The notes beneath the pieces are model-generated. The model saw only the letters and a program-made list of their open reading frames with translations, was not told where the DNA came from and searched no databases. The translations under genes and the position numbers were made by a program. A stretch of 64,000 nucleotides of DNA, taken from NCBI RefSeq assembly GCF_020166435.1, contig NZ_JAINZP010000003.1, positions 62,001-126,000 on the forward strand, given 5' to 3'. Shown one piece after another: positions 47,206-56,380 of the stretch (within the stretch, counting starts at the first letter, position 1; every line of letters starts with the position of its first letter). This DNA is from Pectobacterium versatile (lineage in GTDB: Bacteria; Pseudomonadota; Gammaproteobacteria; Enterobacterales; Enterobacteriaceae).

Positions 47206-48399
47206 ATGCTTAGGGTCGAGATGTTATGTACCGGCGATGAAGTGCTGCATGGTCAGATTATTGATACCAATGCGGCCTGGCTGGCGGATTATCTGTTTCA
47301 GCAGGGATTACCGATGACCAGCCGGATGACGGTGGGGGACGATCTCGATGCGCTGGTGACTGCGATAACGCAGCGTAGCCAGATAGCCGATATCCTGATT
47401 GTGAACGGCGGCCTGGGGCCGACCAGCGACGATCTCAGCGCGTTGGCGGCGGCCACTGCCGCAGGAGAAGGGCTGGTTGAGCACGCGGAATGGCTGGCGC
47501 GTATGGAGGCTTTCTTTGCTGAGCGTGGCAGAGTGATGGCACCGAGCAACCGCAAACAGGCGCAAATCCCTGCCAGCGCGGAAATGGTGGATAACCCGGT
47601 GGGCACCGCCTGTGGTTTTGCGCTGCAATTGAACAAGTGCCTGATGTTTTTTACACCGGGCGTGCCGTCTGAGTTTAAGGTCATGGTCGATCAGCAAATT
47701 ATGCCGCGCTTGCGCGAGCGTTTTGCTGTCGCCGATGCCCCACTGTGCCTACGCCTGACGACTTTTGGCCGTTCTGAAAGCGATCTGGCAAGCCAGTTGG
47801 ACGGCATGGCGTTACCGCCGAGCGTGGTGCTGGGCTACCGCTCTTCTATGCCAATTATCGAGCTGAAGCTGACTGGCCCAGCCGCGCAGCAGGAAAATAT
47901 GGAGCAACTGTGGGAAACGGTGCGCACCGTGGCAGGGGAAAATACCATCTTTGAAGGAACCGAGGGGTTACCGGCACAGCTAGCACGGCGTCTGGCCGAG
48001 CGTGATATGACGCTGGCAGTGAGTGAACACTTCACGGCAGGATTGCTCAACTGGCAGCTTCAGTCGGCGAACGTTCCGCTGGCGGGCGGGGAACTGTTGG
48101 CAAACGTTGAGGATACCAGCCTGTCTGGGTTAGTGGACTATGCTCGCCATCTGGCGGAGCGTCAGGGGGCATCGTTAGCGCTGGTTGTGGGTAACCGGAA
48201 TGATGCAGAGCTGTCATTAGCGCTGCATACGCCGGAAGGATCTTTTGCCCAAACGATACAGTTCAACGTACAGCGCTACAGCCTGAAAACCCATCAGGAA
48301 GTCGTTGCGATGCTGGCGATGAACATGCTGCGCCGCTGGCTAAATGGCTGGTCCGTCTACGGCGGACATGGTTGGATCACGGTGTTGGGGACGTTGTAG
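47206..48399 (+). CDS. yfaY: YfaY, CinA-like protein
   Basis: CinA-family protein of 397 residues. The N-terminal MoCF-type domain has MLRVEMLCTGDEVLHGQIIDTN, IVNGGLGPTSDDLSALAAAT, VMAPSNRKQAQIP, NPVGTACGF and FTPGVPSEFKVMV. The C-terminal domain corresponds to the PncC deamidase, but the usual SCTGG active-site motif reads SEHFTAGLL. Deamidase activity is therefore doubtful; E. coli YfaY is similarly altered. Its role is unknown. The gene faces away from tyrP. Confidence 0.93.
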   Translation: MLRVEMLCTGDEVLHGQIIDTNAAWLADYLFQQGLPMTSRMTVGDDLDALVTAITQRSQIADILIVNGGLGPTSDDLSALAAATAAGEGLVEHAEWLARMEAFFAERGRVMAPSNRKQAQIPASAEMVDNPVGTACGFALQLNKCLMFFTPGVPSEFKVMVDQQIMPRLRERFAVADAPLCLRLTTFGRSESDLASQLDGMALPPSVVLGYRSSMPIIELKLTGPAAQQENMEQLWETVRTVAGENTIFEGTEGLPAQLARRLAERDMTLAVSEHFTAGLLNWQLQSANVPLAGGELLANVEDTSLSGLVDYARHLAERQGASLALVVGNRNDAELSLALHTPEGSFAQTIQFNVQRYSLKTHQEVVAMLAMNMLRRWLNGWSVYGGHGWITVLGTL

Positions 48400-48770
48400 T
48401 CGGCGGGGGATCTAAGGCTGCCTCTGAGTCGTATTTTTATGTCACTGTCGAGGCTGTTTCGTGCGCGATGATACCGTCATTTTCATGCTACTTCATAGCA
48501 CGCGCCCGACACGGGGCGTCTCAAGCGCCGCTCGCCCCGTGACCCCTAGGCTTTTTGGCGTGAATTACGCCGCTACGCGGTGCCTTCGGCGATCGTTCCC
48601 GCTTGTCGAGCCGCCAGTGACGCGTTCCCGACGCGGCACTGGCTTTCGCGGCGTCCATGCCGCTCACTCGGCGGTAACGCTCACCTCAGCGCAATTTTTA
48701 CGCCGGGTTAGCACGCCCGAAACTATCACAGTAATTCAGCATAAGACGATGAAAAAACAACACTGCTAAT
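48400..48770. other. structured GC-rich region of unknown nature
   Basis: Between yfaY and the cnoX terminator lies GC-rich DNA dense in inverted repeats. CACGGGGCG (48510-48518) pairs perfectly with CGCCCCGTG (48533-48541). GCCAGTG-A-CGCGT (48613-48625) pairs with ACGCG-G-CACTGGC (48631-48643), a 12-bp stem with one mismatch. A 102-codon plus-strand frame (GTG at 48461) is Arg/Ser/Thr-rich, has no ribosome binding site and resembles no family I know. It may be a repeated extragenic element, a structured RNA or an old insertion. Confidence 0.45.
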
Positions 48771-48780
48771 GCCTGCAAAT

Positions 48781-48812
48781 AAAAAGGCCAGAATCAACGT
48801 TCTGGCCTTTTT
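48781..48812. terminator. bidirectional terminator next to cnoX
   Basis: AAAAAGGCCAGAA (48781-48793) with TTCTGGCCTTTTT (48800-48812) around TCAACG. It is a perfect 13-bp stem with U-runs on both strands and serves cnoX on the minus strand. Confidence 0.92.
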
Positions 48813-48823
48813 CACAAGATAAA

Positions 48824-49684
48824 TCAATATAATAACGAATAGAGCTGGCGGCGGTAGCGGGCGGCGAGGGCGTCGCTGGTGCCGAGGGCGGCCATGATGT
48901 CCATCAGCGTTTTACGTGCGCTGCCGTTAGCAACGGCCAGATCTTTCTTCAGGAAGCCCATCAGTAGTTCAAGCGCTTCTTCGTTACGGCCGACCTGATG
49001 CAGTTGCAGAGCCAGCTGTACCGCGAGATCCGCATTTTGCGGATCGGCGTCCAATTGCTGCTGTAGATGCTGAATTTCTGGCGTGTCTGCCGCCTGTTTC
49101 AGCAATTCAATCTGAGCCACGAGGCTATGGTAGCGCGTGTCTCGATCTTGCAAAGGAATTGTGGCCAACACGGCTTCAGCATCTTCACTGCGTTTAATTT
49201 GAATCTGCACTTCCGCCAGCATCAGACCGATGTCACTGCGCTGCTGGCTGAGTTGCCAGGCGTCTTTCAGCAGTTGCATTGCTTCCGGCAGTTTGTCTTC
49301 CTGAATCAGCTGCTGCGCCTGTGCGACTTTCAGCTCTTCTTCTTTCGGCAGCGCGCGTTTCAGCAATTCACGAATCGCCTCTTCCGGCTGTGGACCCTGA
49401 AAACCATCCAGCGGCTGCCCGTCTTTAAACAGATACACGGTTGGGATTGAGCGCAGGCCAAACTGAGCGGCGACGCGCTGCTCGGCATCACAGTCAACCT
49501 TCGCCAGAACGAACTGTCCTGCGTATTCCTGCGCCAGCTTGTCCAGCACCGGTTCCAGCTCCAGGCAGTGCTGGCTACGCCCCGACCAGAAGTAAAACAG
49601 GACTGGCAGTGTCGTGGAGTGTTCCAACACCTGATGCAGGTTGGATTCATTGACGTCAACGATAGTCGCTTGTTGTTCTAACAT
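48824..49684 (-). CDS. cnoX: CnoX (YbbN), thioredoxin-like/TPR chaperone-holdase
   Basis: Redox-activated chaperone (286 residues; E. coli 284). The N-terminal thioredoxin fold has [16 protein letters not shown], where the CXXC is reduced to SQHC (Cys40), as in E. coli CnoX. The following [22 protein letters not shown] is the cis-Pro region. The C-terminal half is TPR-like ([39 protein letters not shown]). CnoX passes substrates to GroEL/DnaK. The neighbours ybbO-tesA-ybbA-ybbP match E. coli. Confidence 0.96.
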   Translation of the reverse strand: MLEQQATIVDVNESNLHQVLEHSTTLPVLFYFWSGRSQHCLELEPVLDKLAQEYAGQFVLAKVDCDAEQRVAAQFGLRSIPTVYLFKDGQPLDGFQGPQPEEAIRELLKRALPKEEELKVAQAQQLIQEDKLPEAMQLLKDAWQLSQQRSDIGLMLAEVQIQIKRSEDAEAVLATIPLQDRDTRYHSLVAQIELLKQAADTPEIQHLQQQLDADPQNADLAVQLALQLHQVGRNEEALELLMGFLKKDLAVANGSARKTLMDIMAALGTSDALAARYRRQLYSLLY

Positions 49685-49794
49685 GAGTAGTCTCTCTTAC
49701 TTCTTGAATTCATTTGACTCTTAGATGGGGCCTGTCGGTGTCACTTACAAGCCTTGTGCAGAGGTGAGTGCGCAATACATCGCCCTCTGCGACC

Positions 49795-50565
49795 TTATCC
49801 TCGTAATACTTTATCCAGCAGACACCCCGGTAGCAAACGACGCAGCCAGGTTAAGGCGTGAGCCACCAGCGTCACGGGATAGCGTAATTTTGGCCGTGAG
49901 CTTTCCAACGCATGATGGAGCTTCGGCAAGATCGCTTCCGGCGGCAGCGTGAAGCGTTTAGCGATGCCGGGGTTGGTGACCGGTTTGTCCGTCTGCGTCT
50001 GTGCCACGTTATTGGTAAAGCGCGTGCTGATCGGGCCTGGCTCGATCAGGCTGACGTGCAGGCCGCTGCCGTGTAATTCCATACGCAACGCATCCGACCA
50101 GGCTTCCAGCGCATATTTGCTGGCGGCATACGCACCGCGACCCGGTGTAGACACCAGCCCCAGCACGGAACTGGTCTGGATGATACGGCCTTCACCATGC
50201 GGCAGCATCGCGGGTAATAATAGCTGTGTGAGCTGATGCGTGCCGAACAGGTTGCTGGAAAACTGCTGTTCGAGCTGCTGGCGCGAAATGGTATTCAACG
50301 GGCCATACAGGCCATATCCAGCGTTATTAAACAAGCCGTACAGGCGATTATCGGCCAGTCTGATCACCTCCGCCGCGGCTTGTTCCACGCTGGCGCTGTC
50401 ATCCAGATCGAGCGTAATCGCTTCCAAACCCAGCGTGGTCAGACGCGCCACATCCTCTGCGCGACGGCAGGCCGCAATCACGCGATAGCCGCGTTTTTGC
50501 AGATCCTGAGCGGCAATCAGGCCAATACCGCTGGAGCAACCCGTAATGAAGACCGTTTTTTGCAT
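49795..50565 (-). CDS. ybbO: YbbO, short-chain dehydrogenase/reductase
   Basis: Classical SDR of 256 residues. The Rossmann glycine motif TGCSSGIG is near residue 8, then NNAGYG, the catalytic Ser in QTSSVLG and YAASKYALEAW (Tyr-x-x-x-Lys). The start is MQKTVFITG. YbbO is an NADPH-type oxidoreductase reported to act on aldehydes; the natural substrate is not clear. It lies between tesA and cnoX on the same strand. Confidence 0.92.
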   Translation of the reverse strand: MQKTVFITGCSSGIGLIAAQDLQKRGYRVIAACRRAEDVARLTTLGLEAITLDLDDSASVEQAAAEVIRLADNRLYGLFNNAGYGLYGPLNTISRQQLEQQFSSNLFGTHQLTQLLLPAMLPHGEGRIIQTSSVLGLVSTPGRGAYAASKYALEAWSDALRMELHGSGLHVSLIEPGPISTRFTNNVAQTQTDKPVTNPGIAKRFTLPPEAILPKLHHALESSRPKLRYPVTLVAHALTWLRRLLPGCLLDKVLRG

Positions 50566-50593
50566 AACTTTACCTAATTCAAAAGCCTATTTA

Positions 50594-51277
50594 TTAAGAC
50601 TCATGGTTAACTAAGGGTTCCAGCTGCTTCGCCATCCAGTCTGCGATAAACGGTTGGGCATCCCGGGTTGGATGGATGCCATCTTCCATCATCCACTCCG
50701 GTTTAAGATACACCTGCTCCATAAAGAAAGGCAGCAGAGGAAGCGCAAACTGCTCCGCGAGTTTGGGGTAGATATTGCTGAATGACTCGGTGTAGCGGCG
50801 GCCATAGTTGGTCGGCAAACGAACCTGCATGAGCAACGGTTGGGCATTAGCCTGTTTGACCAGCGTGATGATTTTCGCCAGATCCTGCTCGATGTTGGCT
50901 GCTGGAAATCCCCGAAGACCGTCATTGCCGCCCAGTTCAATCAACACCCAACGCGGCTGATGCTGTTTCAGCAGGGCAGGAAGACGCGCTAGCGCTTGTG
51001 CGGTGGTATCGCCGCTAATGCTGGCGTTAACCACCGCGACGCCTTTTTTCTGCGTCTGCCACTGCGTGTTCAATAGCGTTGGCCACGCGTTAGCGATCGG
51101 CATCTGATAGCCCGCACTGAGGCTATCGCCCAGAATTAATAATGTGTCAGCGGCGAAAGCGCGTACGCTGCATAATCCCAGAAGCAAAAGGACGAAAACA
51201 TGTTTGCGAAGACCAGCCCAGCGAGTGCTACGCCAAGCAAAACTGCGCACGTAGAAAACATTCTTGAAGTTCATCAT
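50594..51277 (-). CDS. tesA: TesA, periplasmic thioesterase I / lysophospholipase L1
   Basis: SGNH-family hydrolase, 227 residues from the first of two ATGs (51277, 51274). Signal peptide: a long basic N-region, then HVFVLLLLGLCSVRAFA-ADTLL. The four SGNH blocks are present: GDSLSAGY (catalytic Ser), ASISGDT (Gly), GGNDGLRG (Asn) and DGIHPTRDAQ (Asp/His). The N-region is longer than in E. coli (208 residues). The first 78 bases overlap the 5' end of ybbA on the other strand. Confidence 0.93.
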   Translation of the reverse strand: MMNFKNVFYVRSFAWRSTRWAGLRKHVFVLLLLGLCSVRAFAADTLLILGDSLSAGYQMPIANAWPTLLNTQWQTQKKGVAVVNASISGDTTAQALARLPALLKQHQPRWVLIELGGNDGLRGFPAANIEQDLAKIITLVKQANAQPLLMQVRLPTNYGRRYTESFSNIYPKLAEQFALPLLPFFMEQVYLKPEWMMEDGIHPTRDAQPFIADWMAKQLEPLVNHES

Positions 51278-51931
51278 CTTAGTAAGCACGTTGGTCAAGG
51301 AGAAAATCGGCTTTCCATCCTTACCGGAGTTGAGCTTATTGTCAAACCTGCGCAGACAATTGCCCTGATTGGTGAATCCGGTTCGGGGAAATCGACGTTA
51401 CTGGGGATTCTGGCTGGTCTGGATGATGGCACCGAAGGTGACGTTAGCCTGATGGGCAAATCGCTGAGCGCACTGGATGAAGAAGGCCGTGCGGCGCTCC
51501 GTGCCCAGCATGTCGGTTTCGTCTTTCAGTCTTTCATGCTGGTGCCGACGCTGAATGCGTTGGAGAACGTACAGTTACCCGCATTGTTGCGCGGTGAAAG
51601 CGACAGCCACAGTCGTGGACAGGCTGAACAGCTTTTACAGCAGCTTGGGTTGGGTGAGCGCTTACATCATCTTCCCGCTCAGCTTTCCGGCGGTGAGCAG
51701 CAGCGTGTGGCGTTGGCTCGCGCGTTCAGCGGTCGTCCTAACGTCTTGTTTGCCGATGAACCTACTGGGAATCTGGATCGTAAAACCGGTGAGCGCATTG
51801 TTGATCTGCTGTTTTCCCTCAATCGCGATTATGCCACCACGCTGATTCTGGTGACGCACGATGAGCAACTGGCGGCCCGCTGCGAGCGACGCCTGCGGTT
51901 AGTCGACGGCAAGCTGCGGGAGGACGCATGA
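51200..51931 (+). CDS. ybbA: YbbA, ABC transporter ATP-binding protein
   Basis: LolD/MacB-type ATPase of 243 residues. Walker A GESGSGKST, Q-loop VFQSFMLVPTLNALENV, signature LSGGEQQRVALARAF, Walker B VLFADEPTGNLD and H-loop VTHD. Relative to E. coli it has about 15 extra N-terminal residues (FAKTSPASATPSKTAH). The only usable start is the ATG at 51200 with AAGGA upstream, which makes its 5' end overlap tesA. Its stop overlaps the ybbP start (ATGA). YbbA-YbbP is a MacB-like transporter of unsettled function. Confidence 0.94.
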   Translation: MFAKTSPASATPSKTAHVENILEVHHLSKHVGQGENRLSILTGVELIVKPAQTIALIGESGSGKSTLLGILAGLDDGTEGDVSLMGKSLSALDEEGRAALRAQHVGFVFQSFMLVPTLNALENVQLPALLRGESDSHSRGQAEQLLQQLGLGERLHHLPAQLSGGEQQRVALARAFSGRPNVLFADEPTGNLDRKTGERIVDLLFSLNRDYATTLILVTHDEQLAARCERRLRLVDGKLREDA

Positions 51932-54357
51932 GCTGGCGATGGTTCTGGCGCGAATGGCGCTCTCCTTCCTTATTGATTGTCTGGCTGGCGCTAACGCTGG
52001 CCGTGGCCTGCGTGCTGGCGCTGGGTACGATTAGCGACCGCATGGAAAAAGGGCTCAGCCAGCAGAGCCGTGATTTTCTGGCGGGCGACCGCGTGCTGCG
52101 TGCGTCGCGACCCGTCGCGGAAGACTGGCTTTTAGACGCGCAGCAGCGCGGGCTGACGCTCAGTCGCCAGATTTCTTTCATGACCATGACGTTCGCGGGC
52201 GATACACCGCAGCTGGCGCAGGTTAAAGCGACCGACCAGCGTTATCCGCTGTACGGCAATTTGCAGACGCGCCCTGAAGGGCTGCATGCAGAAGCGGGAA
52301 CGGTGCTGGTGGCTCCGCGCCTGCTGGCGTTACTTGGGCTGAAAGTCGGTGACATGCTGGATGTCGGCGATACCTCGCTGCGTATCAGCGGTGAACTGAT
52401 TCAGGAACCGGATTCCGGCTTCAATCCGTTTGAGACTGCTCCACGTATTCTGATGAATCTGGACGATGTCGAGAAAACGGGGGCGATTCAGCCGGGGGGC
52501 CGTATTACCTGGCGCTACATGTTTTCTGGCAATGAGAAGCAAATTAGCGAATTTAGCAACTTCATCAAGCCACAGCTCAAGCCCGATCAGCGCTGGTATG
52601 GCATGGAAGATTCCGAAGGTGCGCTGAGCCAGTCGTTAAAGCGGTCGCAGCAGTTCCTGTTGCTGTCGGCGCTGCTGACGCTGTTGCTGTCTATTGCTGC
52701 GGTCGCGGTGGCGATGGGGCACTACTGCCGCAGCCGCTATGATTTGGTCGCTATTCTGAAAACGCTGGGAGCCGGCAAACAAGCGCTGAGGCGATTAATT
52801 ATCGGGCAGTGGCTTTCTGTACTGGGTCTGGCGGCGGTTTGCGGTAGCGTGCTCGGCCTTGGGTTTGAGGCGCTGCTGATGAAAATGTTGGCTCCGGTGC
52901 TACCCGCCGCATTGCCTGCATCCGGGCTGTGGCCGTGGGTATGGGCGCTGGGATCGCTGGTGCTGATCTCGTTGCTGGTTGGGCTGCGTCCGTATCGACT
53001 GCTACTGGCGACACAGCCGCTGCGCGTTTTGCGTCAGGATGTGGTGGCGGACGTGTGGCCGCTGCGCTATTACCTGCCGATTGTCCTGATTATTGTCGTC
53101 GGCCTGCTAGCGGTGTTGTCCGGTGGCGGCGTGCTGCTGTGGTCGCTGCTCGGCGGTGTGGCGGTGCTGTCGCTACTGCTGGGTGTCATTGGCTGGGGCG
53201 GTCTGCTGCTGTTACGGCGTTTGACGGTTAAACGACTGGCGTTGCGTCTGGCGATTAATCGCCTGCTGCGTCAGCCGTGGTCGACACTCAGCCAACTGGC
53301 GGCGTTTTCGTTGTCCTTCATGCTATTAGCGCTGCTGCTGGTGATGCGCGGTGATTTACTGGAACGCTGGCAACAGCAGTTGCCGCCGGGCAGCCCGAAC
53401 TATTTCCTGCTGAATATCACGGCGGAACAGGTGCCGCAGGTGAGGGAGTTTCTCTCTCAGCATGACGTGACGCCAGAGCAGTTCTTCCCGATTATTCGTG
53501 CGCGCCTGACGGAGATTAATCAGCAGGTTGCTACGGAAGTGATCCACGAGGATGATCCGGGCGGCAACACGGTGAACCGTGAGCTGAATCTGACCTGGAT
53601 GAACGGGATCCCGCAACACAATGTGTTGGTGGAAGGCGAAGCGCCGAAGACGGGTGAAGTCTCGATGGAAGCAAAAGAAGCCAAAGAGATGGGCATCAAG
53701 ATTGGCGATACGCTGACCTTCACTGGCGACACGCAGCCGTTTAGCGCCACGGTGACCAGTTTCCGTCAGGTAGATTGGGAAAGCCTGCGTCCGAATTTCT
53801 TCTTTATTTTCCCCGTGGGAGCGTTGGATAACCAGCCACAGTCTTGGCTGACCAGCTTCCGCTACGATGGCGATGAGAAGATGATTACGCAGCTGAACCG
53901 CCAGTTCCCGACAGTGAGCGTGCTGGATATCGGTAGTATTCTGCGTCAGGTTGGGCAGGTCTTGCAGCAGGTGAGTCGCGCGCTGGAGATTATGGTCATC
54001 CTGGTGCTGTTCTGTGGCGTGCTGCTGTTGCTGGCTCAGATTCAGGTCGGGATGCGTCAGCGACGTCAGGAACTGATGGTATACCGCACGCTGGGAGCTG
54101 GTTTACGCCTGCTGCGCACCACGCTGTGGTGTGAATTCGCGGTGCTGGGTCTGGTTGCGGGAACCGCTGCGGCGATTGGCGCAGAATCGGCCCTGTGGCT
54201 GTTGCAGCGTAAGGTCTTTAACTTTGCCTGGGAACCGAATATCGGGATGTGGATAGCACTGCCGTTAATCGCAGCGTTCCTTCTGTCTCTCTGCGGCGGC
54301 TGGCTGGGGCTACGACTCTTGCGCGGTAAAGCACTGTTCCGGCAGTTTGCGGGGTAG
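51928..54357 (+). CDS. ybbP: YbbP, ABC transporter permease (FtsX/MacB type)
   Basis: Large permease (809 residues; E. coli 804). A leading membrane segment (LIVWLALTLAVACVLALGTI) precedes a periplasmic domain. Three membrane segments lie around 240-380, another pair around 375-480, then a second periplasmic domain and three C-terminal segments (ILVLFCGVLLLLAQIQVGMR onward). The two FtsX domains mark it as a MacB/LolCE-like mechanotransmission permease. It is coupled to ybbA by a 4-base overlap. Confidence 0.95.
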   Translation: MSWRWFWREWRSPSLLIVWLALTLAVACVLALGTISDRMEKGLSQQSRDFLAGDRVLRASRPVAEDWLLDAQQRGLTLSRQISFMTMTFAGDTPQLAQVKATDQRYPLYGNLQTRPEGLHAEAGTVLVAPRLLALLGLKVGDMLDVGDTSLRISGELIQEPDSGFNPFETAPRILMNLDDVEKTGAIQPGGRITWRYMFSGNEKQISEFSNFIKPQLKPDQRWYGMEDSEGALSQSLKRSQQFLLLSALLTLLLSIAAVAVAMGHYCRSRYDLVAILKTLGAGKQALRRLIIGQWLSVLGLAAVCGSVLGLGFEALLMKMLAPVLPAALPASGLWPWVWALGSLVLISLLVGLRPYRLLLATQPLRVLRQDVVADVWPLRYYLPIVLIIVVGLLAVLSGGGVLLWSLLGGVAVLSLLLGVIGWGGLLLLRRLTVKRLALRLAINRLLRQPWSTLSQLAAFSLSFMLLALLLVMRGDLLERWQQQLPPGSPNYFLLNITAEQVPQVREFLSQHDVTPEQFFPIIRARLTEINQQVATEVIHEDDPGGNTVNRELNLTWMNGIPQHNVLVEGEAPKTGEVSMEAKEAKEMGIKIGDTLTFTGDTQPFSATVTSFRQVDWESLRPNFFFIFPVGALDNQPQSWLTSFRYDGDEKMITQLNRQFPTVSVLDIGSILRQVGQVLQQVSRALEIMVILVLFCGVLLLLAQIQVGMRQRRQELMVYRTLGAGLRLLRTTLWCEFAVLGLVAGTAAAIGAESALWLLQRKVFNFAWEPNIGMWIALPLIAAFLLSLCGGWLGLRLLRGKALFRQFAG

Positions 54358-54451
54358 TCGATGTTTGTTGGGTAAATTAAATCCCGATGAGGTGGTTGTC
54401 TGTACCATTCCTACGCGATGAGCCATTGCCAGCGTAGTGAGAAACGATAAA

Positions 54452-54478
54452 CAGACGGTGAAGGAACCTCACCGTCTG
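54452..54478 (-). terminator. terminator of the siderophore-type ABC operon
   Basis: CAGACGGTGA (54452-54461) with TCACCGTCTG (54469-54478). On the minus strand the hairpin follows the ATPase gene stop and is followed by TTTATCGTTTC. Confidence 0.7.
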
Positions 54479-54494
54479 CTCGACCAGCGAGGGC

Positions 54495-55295
54495 TTAAAT
54501 AGTGGGTTCGCTGACCAACCCGTCGATAATCACCTGCGGCACGCCCTGCGAGCAACGCTCGATGCGTCCGCGTACGCCATAGACCGCTGACAGGCTTTCA
54601 GGACTAATCACCTCGGCCGGTGCGCCATTGGCAATCAAATTACCGTTTTGCAGCATCAATACATGGTCGCCATGACGTAGCGCGATATTGATGTCATGCA
54701 CTACCACGACGGTGATGATGTTGCGCTTGCGCGTTTCTTTACGTACCAAATCCATCACGTGAAACTGATAGTTCAGATCGAGTGCGCTAAGCGGTTCGTC
54801 CAGCAGGAGCAGCGAAGGTTGACGGATCAGCGATTGTGCTAAACCAACCAGCTGTTTCTGTCCGCCGGAGAGCTGATCGAGATAGCTCAACGCCAGATGT
54901 TCAATGCCTAACTGACGCAGCAGGCTCATTACTTCATCCTGCTTTTCGGCGTTGTGCATGCCGCCTGACGCGCGCTGTGCGACGATAATCGATTCCAGCA
55001 CGTGCAGGTGAACGCCGGCTGGCAAGGATTGCGGCAAATAAACGACTTTTTCCGCCCGCTGAGCAAAAGGTAACGCCATCAGGTTGGCGTCATCCAACCA
55101 CAGTTCGCCTTCGGAAGCATTCAGACCTGCCATCGCACGCAACAGCGTTGATTTACCGCTGCCGTTGGGGCCAAGCAGCACGGTAATTTTCCCGCGCGGC
55201 AACTGCGGTACGGACAGATCGCGAATCACCTGACGCTTGGGGTAACCGGCGCGAAAGTGGGAAAGGCGTAACCCAGAAGAGGTTTGCTGGTTCAT
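54495..55295 (-). CDS. iron-siderophore-type ABC transporter, ATP-binding protein
   Basis: FecE/FepC-type ATPase of 266 residues. Walker A LGPNGSGKSTLL, signature LSGGQKQLVGLAQSL, Walker B LLLLDEPLSALDL and the switch histidine in VVVVHDINIA. It starts inside the end of the permease gene (4-base overlap), so the three genes form one operon: binding protein, permease, ATPase. No TonB-dependent receptor is adjacent. A cobalamin or heme role cannot be excluded from the ATPase alone. Confidence 0.92.
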   Translation of the reverse strand: MNQQTSSGLRLSHFRAGYPKRQVIRDLSVPQLPRGKITVLLGPNGSGKSTLLRAMAGLNASEGELWLDDANLMALPFAQRAEKVVYLPQSLPAGVHLHVLESIIVAQRASGGMHNAEKQDEVMSLLRQLGIEHLALSYLDQLSGGQKQLVGLAQSLIRQPSLLLLDEPLSALDLNYQFHVMDLVRKETRKRNIITVVVVHDINIALRHGDHVLMLQNGNLIANGAPAEVISPESLSAVYGVRGRIERCSQGVPQVIIDGLVSEPTI

Positions 55296-56374
55296 ACGTT
55301 TCCTCTGTGGCGCAGGATAATACTCAGGAAGAAGGGGACGCCAACCAGTGATGTGACGATCCCGACTGGGATAATGACGCCGGGGATGAGGTTTTTCGAG
55401 GCAACGGATGCCATCGACAGCACCAGCGCGCCAGTTAACGCACTGGCAGGCAGATAGAAGCGGTGGTCTTCACCGAAAATCATACGTGCGATATGCGGAG
55501 CAACCAGACCGATAAAGCCGATGGGGCCAACAAATGCGACCGAAATGGCGGACAAAATACTGATGCGCAGCAGCGTCGCCAGACGCAGACGGCGGACGTT
55601 AATACCAAAACTAACGGCGCGATCTTCACCCAATCGCAGCGCGGTCAGTTTCCATGAGCTCATTAGCGAAATTGGCATCACGATAGCCAGCACCAGCAGC
55701 AGGATACCCAGTTTTTCCCACGAGGCTCGGGCCAGACTACCCATCGTCCAGAAAACCAGACCTTGTAGCGTGTCTTCGTTGGCGATGAACTGGAGCATGG
55801 ATACCAGCGCGTTGAAGGTGAACACCAGCGCGATACCGAACAGCACGACGCCGGAGGTCGCGACCTGCGTCCAGCGGGTAATGCCATCAAGCAGCAACGC
55901 TGCCAGCAGCGCAAAGATAAAGGCGTTTGCGGAGATAAACCACTGAGCCGGAATACCGGGGATACCGATACCGAGGACGATAGCCAGCGCAGCGCCGAAT
56001 GCGGCGGCGGAAGAAACGCCGAGCGTAAATGGACTGGCCAGCGGGTTGTTCAGGATAGTTTGCATTTCTGCACCGGCCAGACCAAGTGACAGTCCGACAA
56101 CGATAGCCATCAGCGCGTAAGGCAGACGAATATCCCAGACGATCACGCGCGTACCGGCATCGGCGCTGGCCGGATCGGTCAGCGTCTGCCAAAGTACATC
56201 AAGCGTCAGCCCTGAAGGCCCCATCGTGAAATCCAGCAACAACGAGCCGATGATGATCAACAGCAGTATCGCCATCACACCCACGCGGCGTCGAATGATG
56301 CCGCGATAGTTGTCCATAACGGTGTTGGCATCCGTAGCAGTATTGCGGATACTCAGTTCAGTGGTTGTACTCAT
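55292..56374 (-). CDS. iron-siderophore-type ABC transporter, FecCD permease
   Basis: FecCD/BtuC-type permease, 360 residues with about nine to ten membrane segments. Family markers: IRLPYALMAIVVGLSLGLAG, MQTILNNPLASPFTLGVSS, LRLGEDRAVSFGINV (ATPase-coupling loop) and GPIGFIGLVAPHIARMIFG. It is a single permease, so it probably works as a homodimer, unlike FecC/FecD or FepD/FepG pairs. It begins six bases after the binding-protein gene. Confidence 0.93.
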   Translation of the reverse strand: MSTTTELSIRNTATDANTVMDNYRGIIRRRVGVMAILLLIIIGSLLLDFTMGPSGLTLDVLWQTLTDPASADAGTRVIVWDIRLPYALMAIVVGLSLGLAGAEMQTILNNPLASPFTLGVSSAAAFGAALAIVLGIGIPGIPAQWFISANAFIFALLAALLLDGITRWTQVATSGVVLFGIALVFTFNALVSMLQFIANEDTLQGLVFWTMGSLARASWEKLGILLLVLAIVMPISLMSSWKLTALRLGEDRAVSFGINVRRLRLATLLRISILSAISVAFVGPIGFIGLVAPHIARMIFGEDHRFYLPASALTGALVLSMASVASKNLIPGVIIPVGIVTSLVGVPFFLSIILRHRGNV

Positions 56375-56380
56375 GAAAAA

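Noticed and set aside
48461-48769. A 102-residue protein in the GC-rich segment
   Set aside because: GTG start without ribosome binding site, odd composition, and its DNA is dominated by inverted repeats; kept only as an unexplained region.
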